Assembly: GCA_017431785.1 (NCBI GenBank)
Contig: JAFRKJ010000057.1
Location: 1 to 48,180 of the forward strand
Direction: 5' to 3'
Length of the DNA stretch: 48,180 nucleotides
Source: Bacillota bacterium
GTDB taxonomy: Bacteria; Bacillota; Clostridia; Peptostreptococcales; Anaerovoracaceae
Shown in pieces: positions 1 to 9,067 of the stretch. The notes under the pieces were generated by a model. The model had not been told where the DNA came from. It saw nothing but the letters and a program-made list of their open reading frames with translations, and did no database searches. Every line of letters starts with the position of its first letter. Position 1 is the first letter of the stretch. A program made the translations under genes and the position numbers.

Positions 1-130
1 AAGGGGATGGCTGACAGTTTTATTGCCGGATGCTGTGATCCAAAAAACGCCTCGCCAGACCAACTGATTCCCTTATTATATAAAACAAGTGCAGCTGCAG
101 AGATTACTCTCTGTCTACTACACTTTCATG
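1..130. other. Intergenic sequence at window edge
   Basis: No supported gene or RNA is visible here. The stretch lies beyond the yajC terminator in the direction of transcription. A plus-strand frame of about 60 codons exists, but it has no ribosome binding site and runs into the yajC terminator, so I did not call it. In many bacteria secD/secF follow yajC, but no reading frame for them starts in this stretch. Confidence 0.5.
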
Positions 131-170
131 GTACTAAAAACACCGCATCTTTCACTGACGCGGTGTTCTT
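131..170 (-). terminator. Rho-independent terminator of yajC
   Basis: An 8-bp perfect stem (139-146 with 160-167, AACACCGC/GCGGTGTT) is followed on the minus strand by a TTTTTAG tract. It lies about 30 bases after the yajC stop. Confidence 0.85.
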
Positions 171-195
171 TCCAATCAAGCTCTTTTGAAACAGA

Positions 196-708
196 TTATT
201 CTGCATCAGCAGCAGCTTCTTCAGCGACTTCAGCAACCTCTTCCGCTGCAGCAGCAGTTTCTTCTGATACTGCTTCCTTCACTTCTTCAACAGTTTCTTC
301 AACAGCTTCCGGTGCTTCTTCCACTTCTTCGACAACTGCAGCCTTCTTCATTCTCTTAGGCTTTGATTTTCTTGCTTCTTTCTTTTCAGCATCTGCAACT
401 TCATCAAAATCATCAACGGATGCCTTTTCTACATGGCCTGAACCCTGCTTGACGACCTTGGAAACAGCCCATCTCATGAACTCCATCTTAACCTTGTCAG
501 GACCTACCTGAACAACAATGGATTCATCCTTTGTCTTGACGACTTTGCAGCAGAGACCGCCGATGGTTACGATTTCGTCACCAACCGCAAGACTTGCTCT
601 CATTGCCTTTGTTTCTTTTTCTCTCTTCTTCTGTGGTCTGATCATAAGGAAGTACATTACTGCAAACAGAAGTACCAGGATCAGAATTGAGAACATCGAG
701 CTACCCAT
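196..708 (-). CDS. yajC: Preprotein translocase subunit YajC with acidic tail
   Basis: YajC is a small single-pass membrane protein that associates with SecDF at the Sec translocon. This 170-residue protein has the usual layout: a hydrophobic segment at about residues 6-23, then the basic RPQKKREKE stretch, then the conserved domain with GDEIVTIGGL near residue 45-54. From about residue 112 it carries a long tail of Glu, Ala and Val after a Lys/Arg patch (KSKPKRMKK), which roughly doubles the usual family length of 85-110. An AGGAGG-type site precedes the ATG. No secD or secF is visible. The upstream promoter of tRNA-Leu(CAA) may also serve it, because no terminator separates the two. The tail's role is unknown; it could be a low-complexity cytosolic contact surface. 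Confidence 0.93.
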   Translation of the reverse strand: MGSSMFSILILVLLFAVMYFLMIRPQKKREKETKAMRASLAVGDEIVTIGGLCCKVVKTKDESIVVQVGPDKVKMEFMRWAVSKVVKQGSGHVEKASVDDFDEVADAEKKEARKSKPKRMKKAAVVEEVEEAPEAVEETVEEVKEAVSEETAAAAEEVAEVAEEAAADAE

Positions 709-763
709 GATTAATTATTCCTCCTGTAGTTATATATTTGTTTGATAACAATATTTACTATAT

Positions 764-850
764 TGGTGCCGGCTGTGGGGGTCGAACCCACACGGTGTTG
801 CCACCACGGGATTTTGAGTCCCGCACGTCTGCCAATTCCATCAAGCCGGC
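764..850 (-). tRNA. tRNA-Leu, anticodon CAA
   Basis: The minus strand folds into a class II tRNA with acceptor GCCGGCT/AGCCGGC, an anticodon arm CGGGA-CTCAAAA-TCCCG that puts CAA at 34-36, a variable arm, and a T arm GTGGG-TTCGACC-CCCAC. A CCA end is encoded at 764-766. It decodes UUG. It lies 20 bases after the RND gene, with its promoter inside the 3' end of that gene. Confidence 0.96.
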
Positions 851-861
851 GTAACAGAATT

Positions 862-890
862 ATTTTACCATCAGACATTTACTATTTCAA
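862..890 (-). promoter_or_regulatory. Sigma-A promoter of tRNA-Leu(CAA)
   Basis: TTGAAA (885-890) and TAAAAT (862-867) are separated by 17 bases on the minus strand. The -35 box lies inside the last codons of the RND gene, and the -10 box is about 11 bases before the tRNA 5' end. This allows the tRNA, and possibly yajC, to be expressed independently of the exporter. Confidence 0.7.
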
Positions 891-3800
891 GTTCTTCATC
901 TTTGATTTTTTCCATGTGCTTACGCGAGAACTTCTTGTACATAACAGGAATGATAAACAGTGTCGTTACTGTTGCATAAATCAGTCCTCCGATGCAGGCG
1001 ATGGCTACCGGCTGCACCATTTCAGCACCCTGCCCAATGCCGAGCGCCAGCGGGATCAGACCAAGTACCGTCGTTGCAGCAGTCATAAGAACCGGTCTCA
1101 TTCTGACTGCCCCGGCTGTGATGATTGCAGTATCTGTATCCATGCCTTCCAGTCTGAATCTATTGATGCAGTCGACCAGAACGATACCGTTGTTTACAAC
1201 AATTCCGACCAGCATAACGAAGCCCATCATCGCAATGACGCTCAGCGTCTGATTGGCGATCAGAAGCGCAAGCATACCTCCTGTAAAGGCAAGCGGCAGT
1301 GTGAATATGATGATGAATGGTGATCTGAGGGACTGGAACTGTGCGACCATGATCAGATACACAAGGATGATGCCGATGATCATCATGAGGAGCATCTTCT
1401 TCATGGATTTCATGATTTCCTCGTTTTCACCGCTGTATTTGATTTCGACGCCAGGTTTTACAAGGTTTTCATCGCGGATGATCTTCTTAACGTTTGACGT
1501 GACTTTCGTGATGTTGTAATCATCCTTTACACCAGCAGTCACATTCAGACTTCTTCTCTGGTTATCATGGTTGATCTGGCTTAGAGAAGCGTCTCTGCTG
1601 ATGACTGCTATATTCGTCAGTGATACTTTATCCTTGGTGCCGTCTTTTTTGTCGACCAAGAGTTTCATATCTGTCAGATCCTGAAGCGTAAACTCTCCAT
1701 TTGAGGTGTTCTCAACTCTGACATCAATGCTCTCACCGTCCGTGCTCAGTTTCGTAGCCGCCTTATCCTTTGCAAGCTTGGAATTGATCTGCTGGAATAC
1801 CTGGGCGACCGTCAGGCCGTGTTTCATGGCATCATTCTTATTGACAGTAACTTTGACCTCTTCCGTACTTGATTCGGTGATGTCTGAAACTTCCTCCAAT
1901 GATTTGATGTCCCGCAAGCGGTCTTCTATATTCATGCCTGATACTCTGAGCTTATCCAGATCATTGCTGTAGAGCTTGATCGACACACCAGTGCCGCTCA
2001 TGTACTCCGTCATATCCATATCTACAGATGTGATTGCCTCGCAGTTGTTGTCTTTACAAATCTTTTCGATAACTTTTGCGACTTTCTTCCCCTGTTCTGC
2101 TTTGCTCTCATCGAGCACGATATACATTGTGGTTTCTGTATAATCAGTGTCATCACTGGAAGACATTCCGAACATCTGTGACATATTCGAAGAAAGCATG
2201 ACACCGACAGATTCAACACCATCGATTTTCCTGACTTCTTCGCTGATTTTGTCGTTAACTCTTATCGTATCTTCCAGCTCACTGTCCTCCGGCATCGTAA
2301 TATTTGCCGAAATCTGAGATGTAGACATGGACGGCATAAACTCAAATCCTCTCGTCAAAAGAAGACCAGAAGACGCAAGCAGCAGTACAAGCGCCGCAAG
2401 GACGAGCCTCTTCTTATGCAGAAGTGCCCAGGCAGCAGATCTCTTGTACCACGCAACAACTCTGCCGTTTTGTGAAATAATCGTCTTGCCTGCTTTGTTT
2501 CTGAGAAGCCCCTTCGCAGCAGCAGGCACGAATGTCAGAGCGATGACCAGGCTGGCTGCCAGAGAATATGTTACTGTCAGTGCCAGATCCATGAAGAGTT
2601 CCTTTGTGAGGCCATCGATGAACACGATCGGTACAAATACACAGATGGTAGTCAGCGTGGAAGCCGTGATTGCGCCTGCAACCTGCGATGCTCCCGATAC
2701 GGCCGCCTGCACGGCGCTGTATCCCAAGCTCCTGAGACGGTATATGTTCTCAATGACTACAATGGAGTTGTCTACCAGCATTCCAACGCCGATCGCCAGA
2801 CCGGACAGAGAAATCATGTTGATCGTAACTCCGGTGAAATACATCAGCGCAATGGCAAAGACAACACTGACCGGAATGCTCACTGCAGTGATGAATGTTG
2901 GTCTGATGTCCCTAAGGAAGAACAACAGTATCAGGATCGCAAACAATGCTCCGAGAAGCAGATCGCGGAATACTGAGTTGATGACAATATGAATGTATCT
3001 TCCCTGATCCATCAGCGTTGAGAATTTGAGTCCTTTGTTTTCATTTTCAAGTTTTTCAAATTCTTCAGCAACATTATCTGCTACTGTTGCGGTGGCATAG
3101 GTCGACTGCTTTGTGAAGCTGAGAAGTACGCCATTTTCCCCATTGATTTTAGCGTAGATATCGGAATCATCTGCTACATAGGACACAGTGGCAATGTCTT
3201 TGACGCGGATTGGCGCAAGACCTTCAATATCCATGTCAAAGAGAATCAGATCGTTCAGTTCGTCTGTATCCTTGATTTTATCGCCGACGCTAACGAGTAT
3301 TTTTGCATCATTATCCGTAACGTAACCTGCTGGCATGGAGAAGTTCTGTGCATTCAGAATGGCGGACACATTATCCATTGTGATGACGCCAGTCATGTCT
3401 GCGCTGTCGATAGCAGCTTCTTTCTGAGACTCGATTTGTGACAGGGAGCTCTGGAGCTGCATGACCGTAGACTCAATCGTGCTCTTCGTTGCTGCAAGGT
3501 CCGAATAGGCAGTGCCAAGCTGGAACGAGATGTTGTCCTTCTGTTTCTGCAAGTCACCGATTGTCTTGTCGAGTGCAGAAATCTTCCCTTTGACCTGTGC
3601 AAGACTTTCTTCAGCTGTTGTCTTAGCTTCTTTCAATGCATCGATCTGCTGCTGAATGGCTTCTTTGGTTTCTTCGTCTGGTGCTAAACCGATATTCTCC
3701 TCCAGAAGAGCTATCTGCTGTTTTAATTCATTGATCTGCACTTCAAGCTGAGTCCGCGCATTTTCAAGTTCGTCTTTCCCTTTTTGCGCCTGGCTGATGG

Positions 3801-4545
3801 CTGTATCCAACTTGGACGTTGCACTGTTCGCCTGATTCTTTACAGTCTTCTTCCCCTTGTCGACCTGTGAAGAGCCTTTCTTAGCCTTGCTGATGCCACT
3901 CTTCAGCTTTCCTTCCCCTTCTGCAAACTGAGATCTGATTGCAGCTGCAACATCATCGTTGATCTTATCGATCTTATCCTGAGACAGTACGACCTGGATT
4001 CCTTCTTCGACCATTCCGATCTTGCTGACAGAAGCAACACCTTCTATGCCTTCGAGATCAGCCTCTAAATTGTCTTTTATGTATGTGGATACCTGAGCGG
4101 GCGTCTTTCCTTTCATGCCGACTGCCGCAACCGTAACCGGCATCATGTTCATGTTCATTTTGATGACGACCGGAGTGCTTGCGGTTTCAGGCAGAGTTCC
4201 CTCGATCTGATCGATCTTGTCGCGGATATCAATCGACATGGAATCCATATTAACATCATCGGTGAATTCAAGAGTGATCACCGATACATTGTCTGCAGAA
4301 ACAGAAGAAATGTTGTTTAGCTTAGATAAGGTCGCCAGCTGCTGTTCCAGAGGCTCCGTAACCTCTTGTTCCACTTCTTCGGCGCTGGCGCCCGGTTCTG
4401 ACGTCATGACAACAGAATAAGGCGCATTGATGCTCGGCATCAGATCCGGCGTCATGCTGTACAGCGCGACACCTCCGAATACGATTGCGATAATGACACC
4501 TACAAAAACTGTGAATGGTCTTTTTACACTGTATTTAGTGAGCAT
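871..4545 (-). CDS. RND-family efflux transporter with coiled-coil insertion
   Basis: This is a 1,224-residue proton-driven exporter of the AcrB/HAE1-like RND superfamily. The first membrane segment is at about residues 13-33. The transmembrane proton-relay helix has GVGMLVDNS near residue 590, and the second half repeats the plan with VGIVVNNG. The first extracytoplasmic loop has a long insertion at about 208-375. It begins with Gly-spaced heptads (LKSG, KAKKG, QVDKG) and continues as Lys/Glu/Gln-rich coiled coil. A monoderm has no TolC channel, so the insertion may replace the adaptor protein; that is inference. The start has an AAAAGGG site. It lies 17 bases after the DNA methyltransferase gene, so the two are probably cotranscribed. 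Substrate unknown. Confidence 0.93.
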   Translation of the reverse strand: MLTKYSVKRPFTVFVGVIIAIVFGGVALYSMTPDLMPSINAPYSVVMTSEPGASAEEVEQEVTEPLEQQLATLSKLNNISSVSADNVSVITLEFTDDVNMDSMSIDIRDKIDQIEGTLPETASTPVVIKMNMNMMPVTVAAVGMKGKTPAQVSTYIKDNLEADLEGIEGVASVSKIGMVEEGIQVVLSQDKIDKINDDVAAAIRSQFAEGEGKLKSGISKAKKGSSQVDKGKKTVKNQANSATSKLDTAISQAQKGKDELENARTQLEVQINELKQQIALLEENIGLAPDEETKEAIQQQIDALKEAKTTAEESLAQVKGKISALDKTIGDLQKQKDNISFQLGTAYSDLAATKSTIESTVMQLQSSLSQIESQKEAAIDSADMTGVITMDNVSAILNAQNFSMPAGYVTDNDAKILVSVGDKIKDTDELNDLILFDMDIEGLAPIRVKDIATVSYVADDSDIYAKINGENGVLLSFTKQSTYATATVADNVAEEFEKLENENKGLKFSTLMDQGRYIHIVINSVFRDLLLGALFAILILLFFLRDIRPTFITAVSIPVSVVFAIALMYFTGVTINMISLSGLAIGVGMLVDNSIVVIENIYRLRSLGYSAVQAAVSGASQVAGAITASTLTTICVFVPIVFIDGLTKELFMDLALTVTYSLAASLVIALTFVPAAAKGLLRNKAGKTIISQNGRVVAWYKRSAAWALLHKKRLVLAALVLLLASSGLLLTRGFEFMPSMSTSQISANITMPEDSELEDTIRVNDKISEEVRKIDGVESVGVMLSSNMSQMFGMSSSDDTDYTETTMYIVLDESKAEQGKKVAKVIEKICKDNNCEAITSVDMDMTEYMSGTGVSIKLYSNDLDKLRVSGMNIEDRLRDIKSLEEVSDITESSTEEVKVTVNKNDAMKHGLTVAQVFQQINSKLAKDKAATKLSTDGESIDVRVENTSNGEFTLQDLTDMKLLVDKKDGTKDKVSLTNIAVISRDASLSQINHDNQRRSLNVTAGVKDDYNITKVTSNVKKIIRDENLVKPGVEIKYSGENEEIMKSMKKMLLMMIIGIILVYLIMVAQFQSLRSPFIIIFTLPLAFTGGMLALLIANQTLSVIAMMGFVMLVGIVVNNGIVLVDCINRFRLEGMDTDTAIITAGAVRMRPVLMTAATTVLGLIPLALGIGQGAEMVQPVAIACIGGLIYATVTTLFIIPVMYKKFSRKHMEKIKDEELEIVNV

Positions 4546-4562
4546 TTAATCCCTTTTCCTCT

Positions 4563-5507
4563 TTATCTCCTTGCATTCCTCTCCCAGAACACACCTTCTT
4601 CATATCCCTGAATCCTATGATCGGTATCTGCCATTTCCAGTCTCTGCTGTGCCCAGATGCAGTACCTTTCATCCTTTTCGATTCCCATATAATGCCGGCC
4701 GAGTTTTTTGGCTGTCACACAGGATGTGCCGGAACCGGCAAATGGATCGAATACGAGATTTCCCTTATTCGTACTCGCCAGAATCAGTCTTGCTATGAGC
4801 TTTTCCGGCTTTTGCGTTGGATGCGCAGTATTTTCAGGCATGGACCAGAACGGCACAGTGATATCATCCCAGAAATTCGAAGGATGTGTATCTCTGAATT
4901 TACCGTCTTCTGTTTCTTCCCAATCCTTCGGATGTCCGTCTTCTCTGTATGGGGCAATCACCTTGCGCCTGAGCTTCACATCATCGATGTTGAAGAGATA
5001 GTCATCACCCTTTGTTGCAAACCAAATGTCCTCCATGGAATTCTTCCAATTGGATTTCGCGCCTCGTCCCTTCTCTCTCTGCCAGGTGATCCTGTTCCTG
5101 ACAGTGTAGTAATCTCCGAGAACCCTCCCGATGATCAGACTGCTCTCCCAATCGCAGCAAACATAGATTGAACCGTTGCGTTTCAGGATATGACTGGTCA
5201 CTTCCAGCCAACTGCGCGTATATTCTTCATAATCGGCCGAATTCATCTTTGAAAAATTCTCGCCGTTGTACTCTTTTGTCAGATTATACGGCGGATCCAG
5301 TATCATAAGATCAGCCAGTTCAGCAGGGACATATTTACATGCCTGGAACATATCAGCACAGACAATGGAATCTGTAAAGCAGGTAACGCTTTTGACCAGA
5401 TCTTCTATACAGAGACAAGCCTCCAGATACTCTTTTCCATCTGCGATTTCTGTATTTATCGTTTTGTTTCTGTGCGATTCACTCATAACGTGGTAATCAT
5501 ACCACAT
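4563..5507 (-). CDS. Orphan site-specific DNA methyltransferase (beta class)
   Basis: This is a 314-residue S-adenosylmethionine-dependent methyltransferase acting on adenine N6 or cytosine N4 in DNA. The catalytic DPPYN is at residues 71-75 and precedes the cofactor motif FDPFAGSG at 253-260, the order of the beta class. HPTQKPEKL lies just before the latter, as in CcrM-like enzymes, but the C-terminal extra domain of CcrM is absent. The presumed recognition region lies at about 130-240. No restriction endonuclease gene is adjacent. The start is uncertain: ATG at 5507 is only 8 bases after a TATAAA box and has no clear ribosome site, while ATG at 5486 follows an inverted repeat. Target sequence cannot be read from the protein. 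Confidence 0.88.
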   Translation of the reverse strand: MWYDYHVMSESHRNKTINTEIADGKEYLEACLCIEDLVKSVTCFTDSIVCADMFQACKYVPAELADLMILDPPYNLTKEYNGENFSKMNSADYEEYTRSWLEVTSHILKRNGSIYVCCDWESSLIIGRVLGDYYTVRNRITWQREKGRGAKSNWKNSMEDIWFATKGDDYLFNIDDVKLRRKVIAPYREDGHPKDWEETEDGKFRDTHPSNFWDDITVPFWSMPENTAHPTQKPEKLIARLILASTNKGNLVFDPFAGSGTSCVTAKKLGRHYMGIEKDERYCIWAQQRLEMADTDHRIQGYEEGVFWERNARR

Positions 5508-5521
5508 CTTGCTCTTTTATA
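5490..5521 (-). promoter_or_regulatory. Possible promoter and operator of methyltransferase gene
   Basis: Between the tRNA-Leu(GAG) terminator and the first ATG there are only about 30 bases. They hold TATAAA (5516-5521), 8 bases before ATG 5507. The inverted repeat GTGGTA-ATCA-TACCAC (5490-5505) spans codons 2-6 of the long form. This fits a leaderless transcript with possible autoregulation. No good -35 box is seen. Confidence 0.35.
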
Positions 5522-5537
5522 CCTACTAGAATACATA

Positions 5538-5574
5538 AAAATGTCGCATCAGATTGAATCCGATGCGACATTTT
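5538..5574 (-). terminator. Terminator of tRNA-Leu(GAG)
   Basis: A 13-bp perfect stem (5538-5550 with 5562-5574, AAAATGTCGCATC/GATGCGACATTTT) is followed on the minus strand by TTATG. It begins 6 bases after the CCA end of the tRNA gene. Confidence 0.88.
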
Positions 5575-5579
5575 CTTTA

Positions 5580-5662
5580 TGGTGCGGCCTGCCGGACTTG
5601 AACCGGCACGGTCTCCCACACGCCCCTCAAACGTGCGCGTCTGCCAATTCCGCCAAGGCCGC
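5580..5662 (-). tRNA. tRNA-Leu, anticodon GAG
   Basis: A class II tRNA on the minus strand with acceptor GCGGCCT/AGGCCGC and encoded CCA (5580-5582). The anticodon arm CACGT-TTGAGGG-GCGTG places GAG at 34-36, and the T arm is GCCGG-TTCAAGT-CCGGC. It decodes CUC and CUU codons. Confidence 0.95.
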
Positions 5663-5693
5663 ATGTGGCGTGTGCCCTCGCAGGCACTCATTC

Positions 5694-5722
5694 ATTCTAC
5701 TTGTTAAACAACCCTTTGTCAA
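5694..5722 (-). promoter_or_regulatory. Sigma-A promoter of tRNA-Leu(GAG)
   Basis: TTGACA (5717-5722), a 17-base spacer and TAGAAT (5694-5699) on the minus strand. The -35 box is a perfect consensus. It lies between coaE and the tRNA gene. Confidence 0.85.
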
Positions 5723-5754
5723 CACCTAAATCGCATCGTTTCAGAATGCTTATT

Positions 5755-6363
5755 TCATTCAAGGCCAAGATAATCAATGATATCATCCAACTGTGCAAAC
5801 ATATCTTCCGGCTCTCCGGAATTGTCTACTACAAAATCTGCATATCTCGCTTTTTCCTCATCGGACATCTGATTGTTGATTCTGTCAATGATGTCCTCTT
5901 CATCTGCATCATCCCGCAGACTGACGCGGTCAATCCGCTCATCCATATCTGCTGTGATCAGTATCACAACATCGCAACGGTCATTGATATTTGCTTCAAA
6001 CAGCAGCGGCGCATCCAGGAGAATACCGCGTGCATCCGTTTTCTTGATGTCCGCAATTTCCCGGTCAATGACAGCGATGATCTCTTTATGCATCAACTGA
6101 TCGAACTGTTCTTTTACTTCGCTGTCTCCAAAAACTTTATCCGCCATCGCTTTTCGATCGAGCACAAGTCCATTGCCCTTTTCTCCATCATGGGATACGC
6201 AGCCGAACAACTCCTCGATTTTCTCAAGGATAGGTGCTCCTTCTGCTGTAAGATCTCTGCCAATCTGGTCAGCGTCAATCAACGCGAACCCTTTCTCAAT
6301 CAGATACTCCGCGGCAGTTGACTTGCCAGTGCCTATTCCACCTGTAATTCCTATCACAATCAT
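5755..6363 (-). CDS. coaE: Dephospho-CoA kinase
   Basis: CoaE phosphorylates the ribose 3'-hydroxyl of dephospho-CoA with ATP, the last step of coenzyme A synthesis. The 202 residues match the family length. The P-loop GGIGTGKST is at residues 8-16, DADQIGRDL at about 31-39 belongs to the substrate-binding region, and LLDAPLLFE is the conserved lid-side motif. The start overlaps the polA stop by four bases (ATGA), so it is translationally coupled to DNA polymerase I. The polA-coaE order is common in Firmicutes. Confidence 0.96.
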   Translation of the reverse strand: MIVIGITGGIGTGKSTAAEYLIEKGFALIDADQIGRDLTAEGAPILEKIEELFGCVSHDGEKGNGLVLDRKAMADKVFGDSEVKEQFDQLMHKEIIAVIDREIADIKKTDARGILLDAPLLFEANINDRCDVVILITADMDERIDRVSLRDDADEEDIIDRINNQMSDEEKARYADFVVDNSGEPEDMFAQLDDIIDYLGLE

Positions 6364-9044
6364 TTCAGTTCGTACCAGTTCTTTCCTTCATTCAGATCAG
6401 CCTTTAGCTCTACGGCAAGTTTATAGGCTGATTCCATATTATCTACTATCAGTTTCTCTATTGTTTCCTGTTCATCAGGATATGTGTTGATGACAAGTTC
6501 GTCATGGATCTGCAGTATCAGTCTGGATTTCAGCTCAGCTTTCCGGATGGCATCATACACTTTGATCATGGCGATCTTGATAATGTCAGCTGCACTTCCC
6601 TGGATCGGGGAATTCATCGCGAGACGTTCGCCGATCTGTCTGACCATGTAATTGGATGCGTTGATTTCCTTGATGAAACGTTTACGACCCATGAGAGTAG
6701 TAACATACCCCTCTGCCTTTGCAAAAGCAACAGCGTCATCCATAAATCTTTTGACTTGTTCGTGCTTTTCAAAATATGCCTTAATGTAATCATCGGCTTC
6801 CTTACGTGAGATGTCCAGTTCTCCGGAGAGACCGAACGCACTCATACCGTATATCACACCGAAGTTTACTGCCTTTGCTCTGCTTCTCTCAGCAGGTGTA
6901 ATCTCTTCCTCCGGAATACCGAGCACATTGGCCGCTGTCGCTCTGTGAATATCTTCGCCTTTATTAAATGCGTCGATCAGCGCCTGATCGCCTGACATAT
7001 GCGCAAGTACTCTCAGTTCAATTTGAGAGTAATCGGCTCCGATGAGCAGACATTCCCCGTTTTCAGGAACAAAAGCTTTCCGAAGCTGCCGCCCCAGTTC
7101 CTGCCTGATTGGTATGTTCTGCAGATTCGGTTCTGTACAGCTGATTCTTCCGGTTGCGGCAACAGTTTGCTGGAAATGGGCGTGAATCTTCCCATCCTGA
7201 TGAATGAGAGGAATCAGACCATCGACATATGTACTCTTGAGCTTTGTAAGCGTTCTGTATTCGAGAATGGCTGGAATGATCGGATGATCGTTTCTGATCT
7301 TCTCAAGCACCTCTGCACTGGTGGAATATCCGCGTTTGGTCTTTTTGCCATGTTTGAGTTCCAGTTTTTCAAACAGAATATCACCTAGCTGCTGGGTGGA
7401 ATTGATATTGAATTCTTCCCCGGCCATCTCATGGATCTCAGATGCAAGTTTGTCTATCTCATGAGACAACGTGTTCCCGAAGTCCGTCAGGAAATCGCGG
7501 TCCGTTCTGAAGCCTTCTTTTTCCATTGCAGCCATGACTTCTATCAGAGGAAGTTCCACATCATAGAGGACACGTTCGAGCTTCTGCGCGTTGATTTGCG
7601 CCTTCTGGAGGCTTTCCAGATTGCTGGCGGTAACGCACCATGCAAGACCGTAATCTTCATAGGCTTTCATGTTATCTGCAAAAAGATCCATCTGTGCATT
7701 GGCGGCAAGAAAGGCCTTTTCCTCTTCAATGCTTGTGTGGAGATATTCATTGCTCAGTGCAGGCAGTTCATAATTGCTCCTGCCCGAATCCAGAACATAC
7801 TGGGCTATTGCCGTGTCGAATTCCGTGATGAATCCTGACAGTCCATAGCAGCACATGAACATGTAATAAGCGCTTTTGATATCATGTCCTGCAAACTCAG
7901 GAGGGTTCTCTGATGCCATCTGTTCTTTGAGCCAGTCACCAAATCCATTGAGACCTTCATGCTCTATAAAATAATACTTCCCGTTATTGAGCATTGCGAC
8001 AGAGTCGATGACGGGCGGCTCGGTGTGACTTGGATTGCCGAAAACCTTCAAAACAGTCCTGCCACTGATATCGATGCGGTCGAACTGTCCGGATTCTTTG
8101 ATGATCATTCTCTCTATATCTTCCGCCTTGACAGTATCATCAGGAATCTCGACTGCAGGTTCCGTTTCTTCTGCAGAATGATTGACTTTCAATCTGCTGA
8201 GGAACCTATTGAACTCCAGTTTTCTGTAAAGCTCTATCAGTCTGTCATAATCAGGATCCTTTATGAGACAATCTTCCACAGTGATATCCAGAGGCACTTG
8301 TGTCATTATGGTGGCCAGACGTTTGCTCATCATAGCCTGCTGAACATTATCCCTGACCTTAGCCTGAAGTCCGGCAGGTTTGATATCATCAACGTTGGTG
8401 ATGATTTCTTCGACACTGCCGTACTGCTGAATGAGTTTTGTGGCAGTCTTCGCACCAACACCCGGGATACCCGGGATATTGTCGGAAGAATCCCCTGCCA
8501 GACCTTTGTAGTCTATGAGCTGCATCGGTGTGAAGCCATAGGCTTCACAAAAAGCATCGTGATCGTAAAGATCGAATTCTGAGACTCCCCTCTTCGTGTA
8601 GACGATCTTCGTAACGTCTGTCGCCAACTGAAGCTGGTCCCGGTCCCCTGTAAACACGAATGGTTCCAGTCCTTCTGATTCACTCATACGTGCAAGCGTT
8701 CCGATGATATCATCTGCTTCATAACCTTCCAGTTCCACTCTCCTGATGTTCATGGCATCCAGAATGTCCTTGAGGATAGGAATCTCCATCGCCAATTCCG
8801 GCGGCATTTTTTTGCGTCCTGCCTTGTACTCATCGTACTGTGCATGTCGGAATGTGGGTGCTTTCATATCAAAAGCAATAGCCATATAATCCGGCTCATA
8901 GTCTTTTCTGATCTTGTCCATCATATTGATGAAACCAAAGATGCCATGCGTGTATATGCCATCCTTTGTGATCATAGGATTCCGCATGGCGTAATAAGCT
9001 CTGTTGATTAAACTGTTTCCATCAATAAGTGCGATTCTTTTCAT
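6360..9044 (-). CDS. polA: DNA polymerase I
   Basis: This 894-residue enzyme removes RNA primers and fills gaps in replication and repair. The N-terminal 5'-nuclease domain (about 1-290) has the metal-binding FTGDRDQLQLA segment and the helix-hairpin-helix IPGIPGVGAKTA. The middle region (about 300-480) occupies the place of the 3'-5' exonuclease but lacks its acidic DxE motif, so it is probably without proofreading, as in many Gram-positive Pol I enzymes. The polymerase domain has motif A DYSQIELRVLAH (about 670), motif B RAKAVNFGVIYG (about 724) and motif C QIHDELV (His at 847). An AAGGG site precedes the ATG. It is flanked by the deaminase gene and coaE. Confidence 0.98.
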   Translation of the reverse strand: MKRIALIDGNSLINRAYYAMRNPMITKDGIYTHGIFGFINMMDKIRKDYEPDYMAIAFDMKAPTFRHAQYDEYKAGRKKMPPELAMEIPILKDILDAMNIRRVELEGYEADDIIGTLARMSESEGLEPFVFTGDRDQLQLATDVTKIVYTKRGVSEFDLYDHDAFCEAYGFTPMQLIDYKGLAGDSSDNIPGIPGVGAKTATKLIQQYGSVEEIITNVDDIKPAGLQAKVRDNVQQAMMSKRLATIMTQVPLDITVEDCLIKDPDYDRLIELYRKLEFNRFLSRLKVNHSAEETEPAVEIPDDTVKAEDIERMIIKESGQFDRIDISGRTVLKVFGNPSHTEPPVIDSVAMLNNGKYYFIEHEGLNGFGDWLKEQMASENPPEFAGHDIKSAYYMFMCCYGLSGFITEFDTAIAQYVLDSGRSNYELPALSNEYLHTSIEEEKAFLAANAQMDLFADNMKAYEDYGLAWCVTASNLESLQKAQINAQKLERVLYDVELPLIEVMAAMEKEGFRTDRDFLTDFGNTLSHEIDKLASEIHEMAGEEFNINSTQQLGDILFEKLELKHGKKTKRGYSTSAEVLEKIRNDHPIIPAILEYRTLTKLKSTYVDGLIPLIHQDGKIHAHFQQTVAATGRISCTEPNLQNIPIRQELGRQLRKAFVPENGECLLIGADYSQIELRVLAHMSGDQALIDAFNKGEDIHRATAANVLGIPEEEITPAERSRAKAVNFGVIYGMSAFGLSGELDISRKEADDYIKAYFEKHEQVKRFMDDAVAFAKAEGYVTTLMGRKRFIKEINASNYMVRQIGERLAMNSPIQGSAADIIKIAMIKVYDAIRKAELKSRLILQIHDELVINTYPDEQETIEKLIVDNMESAYKLAVELKADLNEGKNWYELK

Positions 9045-9067
9045 AAATCTACCCTTCTGCAGGTTAA

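Noticed and set aside
742-1323. Plus-strand frame of 193 codons
   Set aside because: It crosses tRNA-Leu and lies antisense to the RND gene; it has no ribosome site and unnatural composition (His/Arg/Cys-rich).
5665-6321. Plus-strand frame of 218 codons opposite coaE
   Set aside because: Shadow of coaE; the coaE frame has a P-loop and full family length.
6360-9044. Pol I as a proofreading enzyme
   Set aside because: The 3'-5' exonuclease region lacks the acidic motif, so only 5'-nuclease and polymerase functions are supported.
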